From contig JAGOOU010000006.1 in the NCBI GenBank assembly GCA_017992335.1, positions 10,969-21,374 on the forward strand: a DNA stretch of 10,406 nt, in the 5' to 3' direction. Within the stretch, counting starts at the first letter, position 1. Every line of letters begins with the position of its first letter. Position numbers and translations under genes: made by a program. Below the pieces are notes generated by a model. It did not search any database. It saw only the letters and a list, made by a program, of their open reading frames with translations, and was not told the origin of the DNA. Of this stretch, positions 6,597-10,406 are shown piece after piece. The DNA comes from Candidatus Parcubacteria bacterium (GTDB lineage Bacteria; Patescibacteriota; Minisyncoccia; Minisyncoccales; Minisyncoccaceae).

Positions 6597-6632
6597 TTGT
6601 TGAAATATAAACCAAAATTTAAATTTAGTCAA
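6597..6632 (-). promoter_or_regulatory. Promoter for secDF, predicted near-leaderless
   Basis: In the 151-nt gap upstream of secD, -35 TTGACT (6632-6627) and -10 TATATT (6609-6604) are separated by exactly 17 nt. The predicted +1 is an A at 6597, only 2 nt before the ATG. The spacer holds an AT-only 12-bp palindrome (6615-6626). The rest of the gap (about 6633-6746) is A/T-rich with no gene, no clear GC-stem terminator for the upstream gene and no other strong signal. This is the best candidate start of the secDF and downstream transcription unit. Confidence 0.65.
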
Positions 6633-6746
6633 ATGATTTTTTATTATTTTTCAACAGGCCACTATTCTTTATAATTTATTAAAATAATTTTCTTTTATCA
6701 AACCAAAAAACACAGTATTAAATTAACCTTTTTTAAAAAAATTTAC

Positions 6747-9700
6747 CTAGGGATTAAAGATTACTTTTTTAAGGCCTTCTTGACTTATATAATACATACT
6801 TCCATTTCCTATAGAAACAGGAGTAGAAGAGAAATACCCTATTCCCCCTACTGAAAAAATTATATCGTTTACGGGATTATCGTCTGATATTTCTTTTGAA
6901 TTATAGCCTTTAATTTCTGCTCCTTGATTAAAATAAACATTATTTCTATTATCTGAAACAATAAATGATCCAGAATAAACCGACGAACCGTTAGAGGCCC
7001 AATGTTTGTTCCATTTTTCTTCTCCAGTTAGAGCATCAAAACAATGCAAGTAAAGATGATACCAGCCATAATCTCCAGAAGCTAAGCTTTGAGTAAAAAG
7101 ATCTTCCCCGCTAGATCCAGATAATAAATGCGTCGTTCCTTCTTTGCTCCAAAGAAAATCACCATTAATATTATCTTTATTAATTGCGTATAATATACTA
7201 TAACTTTTATTAGAACTATCATATTTTCCATCCCTAAAATTGAAAATGATTATTCCATTCGAAGTTATTGTTAACTCTAAGTTATTAACCCTTCCTATTT
7301 TGTCTTTTTCTCCTTGGTATTCTTCTTCATATATAGTTTCTATTACCCTTTCTCCCATTTTTACTATACCATTAAATTTAAACAATTTATCCTCTCCAAA
7401 AAAATAAACATTACCATTTTTGTCAGGAACAATATTTGATAAAGATTCATAATGCTTTTCAAATTCATAAGAATTAACTTGTGCTGAATCGCCCTTATCT
7501 TCAATAACATTTAAAATAGCATTACCTGAATTTTTAAAAATATATATTTTTTCGTTTGAATCAAAAACCATCTCTTCCCTATAACACTCACCTAAATATT
7601 CCTGCCATTTCAATTTTCCAGAAGGGCTCAATGCTGTTAATTTCTGATCACAGAAAAGATAAAGAGTTCCGTTAGAAGATAAAAACATTTTCTCTGAAGC
7701 AAAACAAGCATATTCCCATTTTTTTTCACCTTGTTTATTAAAAACAGAAACACCTCTAATCCCATCTATTTTCCCCGAGATATATATGTTTTCATTTTGG
7801 TCGATAATCGGCAAAGAAAACTCATTGTTATTATTGGAAGAGTCTTTACTTTTCATAAACAAAACTGTTTCTATAGTATTTTCATTTGTCGGACCAGGCA
7901 AAAAGCTTTTATTCCTTAAACCAAAATCAAAATAATAGAACGGCTTAATGTGTTCTGCTTTTAGAATAGAAGTATTCACAATATTTGATATTTCTGAATA
8001 ATTTAATTCCTTATCTTTTGCTTTAATCGTGAAATAATAAGTAGAATCATAGTAAAGATCTTGAATTAAAACAGATGCTTTTCCTTCTTCCTTTATAATA
8101 CGTGTTTCTACATAATCGCTAATTGGCAATAAATTATTTGAGTCTATTTCTTTATTCAAAGAATAGTATATCTCATAATCTAAATCTTCTTTGCTTGTAT
8201 CTGGATCAAGTGGGGAAGTCCATGATAAAATAACTGAATTTTTTTCATTTCCCTGAGCAACAGAAAGATCGTTCACTGATTCTGGTGGATAAGTAGGATT
8301 AATTTTGATACTTGGTTCTTGACCCTCAATATCATTAATATTATTATTACTATCTACATATTTTCCAGAATAATATTTTCTTCCTAACGTTTTTTCTTGA
8401 CTAATAAAGAAAGCACCACCCTCTCTTACTTCTGGTTCCTTATCACTATCTCTCCAGGCAACAGCATCTACTTTTAGGGATTGAGCATATGCAATTTTCT
8501 CTTCTTTGGTTTTTTCTTCTTCTCCATCATAAATAGGATTATTTGAAAATAAAGACAATGAACCAGAAGAATTACTTAATTTTTGAGAAGAATATTCTCC
8601 TACTTTAAAGTCTCCCCCACTACTACCATATATATCAATTAGAATATATGAGTTTGGAGTAATCATTAAATTTTCTGGAAATTGCCAATTATAGCTTGGA
8701 TCGTCCCAAGAATGATTTGCCACGCCCTCGTCATTAAAAGTACTGGCAAAGTATGAAAGATAATAACAATTGTTTTCATCTGAACATAAATTAATTTCGC
8801 TTTCTGTTTGGTTGAATATTTCTACATACTCATTGCTATTTTCTTTACCTAAACTTATTTCTGTTATTAAAAGAGCTTGTGGCGTAATTAATTCTTCTTC
8901 ATTATTATTCTGTTCTCCTTGCTCTTCTTCTTCAATATTGTTTTCTTCAATTTTTTGACTATTTTCTTTTTTAGGAGTTCCCCACAATCTACTAACTTCA
9001 TCATAATTGCTTGAAGAATAAGTATGCCATCCTTGAGAATCTCTTTCCATTGTTTTCTTTAAATCATTATCCCCTCCCAGCCAAGCATTATCGGCGATTA
9101 CTTGATCAGCTAGCTGACAATTATGATTAAATAATCTTAGTGATTCATTTGCATCAGACAAGGCACCAGAATATATTTTATCCCCCTCAACATTAGAAAC
9201 ACTTGTATCATCTGTTCTTTCAAGTAAATAAAAATCATTGGCTGGAATAATATCTGAAGAGTCAAAAATAATCTTAATCTGATTATCCTTATCTAGTAGT
9301 TGCCATCCGTTCATATTAATTTCTTCTTGCGAAATGTTTTTGAGCTCTATCCATTCATCGCTAGAACTTACTTCTGTTCCCATCCAAGCAATTTCATTAA
9401 TAATAACTGGCGACAATAATGGTTCGCTCAAATTGCTTTGAGAACAATAGCTTATACTTATACCTCCTCCACCACCAGTATTACTAGTTATTGTATTTAA
9501 ATTTGTCTTTTCTTCTTTGACTTCTACTTTAGCTACTTCCCCAATGCTATTCTCCTGTTTTGGAGTGCCAAATATATTCATATATCCAGAGCCACTGTAT
9601 TCGTGCCATGTTAAATCTTTGCCTCTTTCCATGGTCAATCTTTGCTTTGAATTGCCGGCAGGCCAGCTAGGACTAGCTTCTACAAAATCTTCTAGCTCGC

Positions 9701-10406
9701 AGTTCTGATTGAATAAATAAAGAGATTCATCAGAATTAGAAATCGTTCCTACATAAATTTGATCTGCTCTTACAAAAGGAACAGAATTATCATCTGTTCT
9801 TTCTAAAAGAACAAAACCCTGAGAAGGAATAGGCAAATCTTTCTCAATCAAAACGCTGATTTGTTTGTCTTTATCATAAAGACTCCAATTCTTAAGATTA
9901 ATTTCCGAAGAAGAAATATTCTTTAATTCTATCCACTCATCATTAGAATTGTTCAAACTGCCCATCCAAGCAATTTCATTAATAAGCACTGCGTTTCTTT
10001 TTGGATTATAATTATTCAAAGAACACTGAGGCATTGACTCTTCAATAATCTCTTCTTTTTTCTGTGGTTGTTCTTGTTCTTTGGGTTGTTCTATTAATTT
10101 TTCATTAATAACTGTTTCAATATTCTTGATTTCTGGCTCTTTCTTAATTTCTTCTTTTTTTTCATAATTATTAATTCCATTAATCATTTCTTCTGCTTCT
10201 TTCTTTGCATCTTCATTCGGAGTATTGGATTCTTCAAGATTAATATACTCTATTATGTTCCCTACTGAGAATAAACCTGTTATAGAATCAATCATTCCGT
10301 TAACTGCTCTTTTTATTGGATTAATAATATATTTGTCATACCAAGGAATAGATTTAAAACCAAAATCAAGAACATTATTTGGGAAATATACTTTTATTTC
10401 TGGTTC
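6747..10406 (-). CDS. Giant surface-type protein: three lamin tail domains, Fn3, PQQ-like beta-propeller (5' partial)
   Basis: The frame stays open without a stop from the window edge to the TAG at 6747 (1219 codons). The first ATG is at 10295, but the 37 codons before it read as ordinary protein (for example IPWYDKYIINPIKRAV) and no signal peptide follows that ATG, so the gene very likely starts outside the window. Numbered from the 10295 Met, the visible parts are: a Glu/Lys-rich linker at about 21-90; LTD1 at 101-222 and LTD2 at 297-418, both with INEIAWMG, DEWIELKNIS and LLERTDD; a more divergent LTD3 at about 474-640; a fibronectin type III domain at about 670-778; and a beta-propeller at about 820-1180 with PQQ-type turns (NKQGEKKW, SPSGKLKW, ALTGEEKW). 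Gly-rich and Glu/Asn-rich linkers join the modules. Such domain strings are typical of exported cell-surface proteins, so adhesion or binding is likely, but no catalytic motif is seen. Export through the neighbouring SecDF-assisted pathway is an inference. Confidence 0.88.
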   Translation of the reverse strand, partial: EPEIKVYFPNNVLDFGFKSIPWYDKYIINPIKRAVNGMIDSITGLFSVGNIIEYINLEESNTPNEDAKKEAEEMINGINNYEKKEEIKKEPEIKNIETVINEKLIEQPKEQEQPQKKEEIIEESMPQCSLNNYNPKRNAVLINEIAWMGSLNNSNDEWIELKNISSSEINLKNWSLYDKDKQISVLIEKDLPIPSQGFVLLERTDDNSVPFVRADQIYVGTISNSDESLYLFNQNCELEDFVEASPSWPAGNSKQRLTMERGKDLTWHEYSGSGYMNIFGTPKQENSIGEVAKVEVKEEKTNLNTITSNTGGGGGISISYCSQSNLSEPLLSPVIINEIAWMGTEVSSSDEWIELKNISQEEINMNGWQLLDKDNQIKIIFDSSDIIPANDFYLLERTDDTSVSNVEGDKIYSGALSDANESLRLFNHNCQLADQVIADNAWLGGDNDLKKTMERDSQGWHTYSSSNYDEVSRLWGTPKKENSQKIEENNIEEEEQGEQNNNEEELITPQALLITEISLGKENSNEYVEIFNQTESEINLCSDENNCYYLSYFASTFNDEGVANHSWDDPSYNWQFPENLMITPNSYILIDIYGSSGGDFKVGEYSSQKLSNSSGSLSLFSNNPIYDGEEEKTKEEKIAYAQSLKVDAVAWRDSDKEPEVREGGAFFISQEKTLGRKYYSGKYVDSNNNINDIEGQEPSIKINPTYPPESVNDLSVAQGNEKNSVILSWTSPLDPDTSKEDLDYEIYYSLNKEIDSNNLLPISDYVETRIIKEEGKASVLIQDLYYDSTYYFTIKAKDKELNYSEISNIVNTSILKAEHIKPFYYFDFGLRNKSFLPGPTNENTIETVLFMKSKDSSNNNNEFSLPIIDQNENIYISGKIDGIRGVSVFNKQGEKKWEYACFASEKMFLSSNGTLYLFCDQKLTALSPSGKLKWQEYLGECYREEMVFDSNEKIYIFKNSGNAILNVIEDKGDSAQVNSYEFEKHYESLSNIVPDKNGNVYFFGEDKLFKFNGIVKMGERVIETIYEEEYQGEKDKIGRVNNLELTITSNGIIIFNFRDGKYDSSNKSYSILYAINKDNINGDFLWSKEGTTHLLSGSSGEDLFTQSLASGDYGWYHLYLHCFDALTGEEKWNKHWASNGSSVYSGSFIVSDNRNNVYFNQGAEIKGYNSKEISDDNPVNDIIFSVGGIGYFSSTPVSIGNGSMYYISQEGLKKVIFNP
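9042..9407 (-). repeat. Lamin tail domain repeat, copy 2
   Basis: Encodes residues 297-418 of the giant protein (numbered from the 10295 Met). It aligns along its whole length with copy 1 (9630-9995); roughly half the positions are identical by eye, including INEIAWMG, DEWIELKNIS, LLERTDD, the LFN.NC segment and a closing TMER. It shares a 25-bp exact match with copy 1 (9379-9403 here, 9961-9985 there), 582 bp or 194 codons apart. This indicates internal duplication. Confidence 0.85.
9630..9995 (-). repeat. Lamin tail domain repeat, copy 1
   Basis: Encodes residues 101-222 of the giant protein. It is the partner of copy 2 (9042-9407). The lamin tail domain is an immunoglobulin-like beta fold found in nuclear lamins and in many bacterial surface proteins. 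The 25-bp identical DNA tract covers the INEIAWMG-coding start of each repeat. Confidence 0.85.

Noticed and set aside
6655..6700. Second promoter-like pair upstream of secD (TTGATA with TAAATT)
   Set aside because: The -10 match is poor and the whole stretch is almost pure A/T, so chance similarity is likely. The pair at 6604-6632 is clearly better.
6721..6750. Possible terminator after the giant gene (T-run and A-run near the stop)
   Set aside because: The T and A tracts could fold only with almost no loop, and no GC-rich stem is present. I cannot support a rho-independent terminator.
1..10406. Alternative genetic code with UGA as glycine (as in Gracilibacteria/SR1)
   Set aside because: All frames are complete without in-frame UGA, glycines use GGN codons and tryptophan is UGG, so the standard code fits.

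Overview
The window is a strongly AT-rich stretch with every gene on the minus strand, so transcription runs from high to low coordinates. The standard genetic code fits: stops are TAA (five times) and TAG (once), Trp is TGG, and no reading frame is interrupted. Gene content points to Patescibacteria (Candidate Phyla Radiation), probably a parcubacterium. The pointers are a giant lamin-tail-domain protein with INEIAWMG-type repeats, a sigma-region-4/HARE-HTH protein, and a VirD4/TraG-like ATPase carrying a CxxC...CxxC zinc ribbon next to its membrane partner. Weak or absent Shine-Dalgarno sequences also fit. The lineage is an inference from gene style, since no rRNA gene is present.

Layout in transcription order (right to left): (i) 10406-6747, a very large exported-type protein with an acidic linker, three lamin tail domains, a fibronectin type III domain and a PQQ-like beta-propeller; its frame is still open at the window edge, so the N-terminus is missing. 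(ii) 6746-6596, a 151-nt AT-rich gap with a near-consensus promoter abutting the secD start. (iii) 6595-4198, secD and secF, one nucleotide apart, for the proton-driven accessory part of the Sec translocon. (iv) 4175-3126, a DNA-binding protein with sigma-70 region 4 at its N-terminus and two winged-helix/HARE-like domains. (v) 3115-1775, a membrane-anchored protein, and (vi) 1770-145, a soluble VirD4/TraG-type ATPase; the two are 4 nt apart and probably form one machine. (vii) 117 to the left edge, the first 39 codons of phosphoglycerate kinase (pgk).

The genes after the gap are close together (1, 22, 10, 4 and 27 nt), so read-through as one operon is plausible. Three of them also carry their own TTGAC(A/T)-N17-TATNNN promoter, with predicted transcription starts 0, 2 and 5 nt before the ATG (pgk, secD and the sigma-4/HARE gene). 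This suggests leaderless or near-leaderless transcription.

Points most worth checking are: an Asn in SecF at the position of the conserved proton-pathway Asp; an EF-hand/dockerin-like acidic loop apparently inserted in the SecD periplasmic domain; the split coupling-protein-like pair with a sigma-4 regulator beside it; a 12-bp palindrome over the -10 region of that regulator's promoter; and the duplicated LTD module with matched cysteine spacing.
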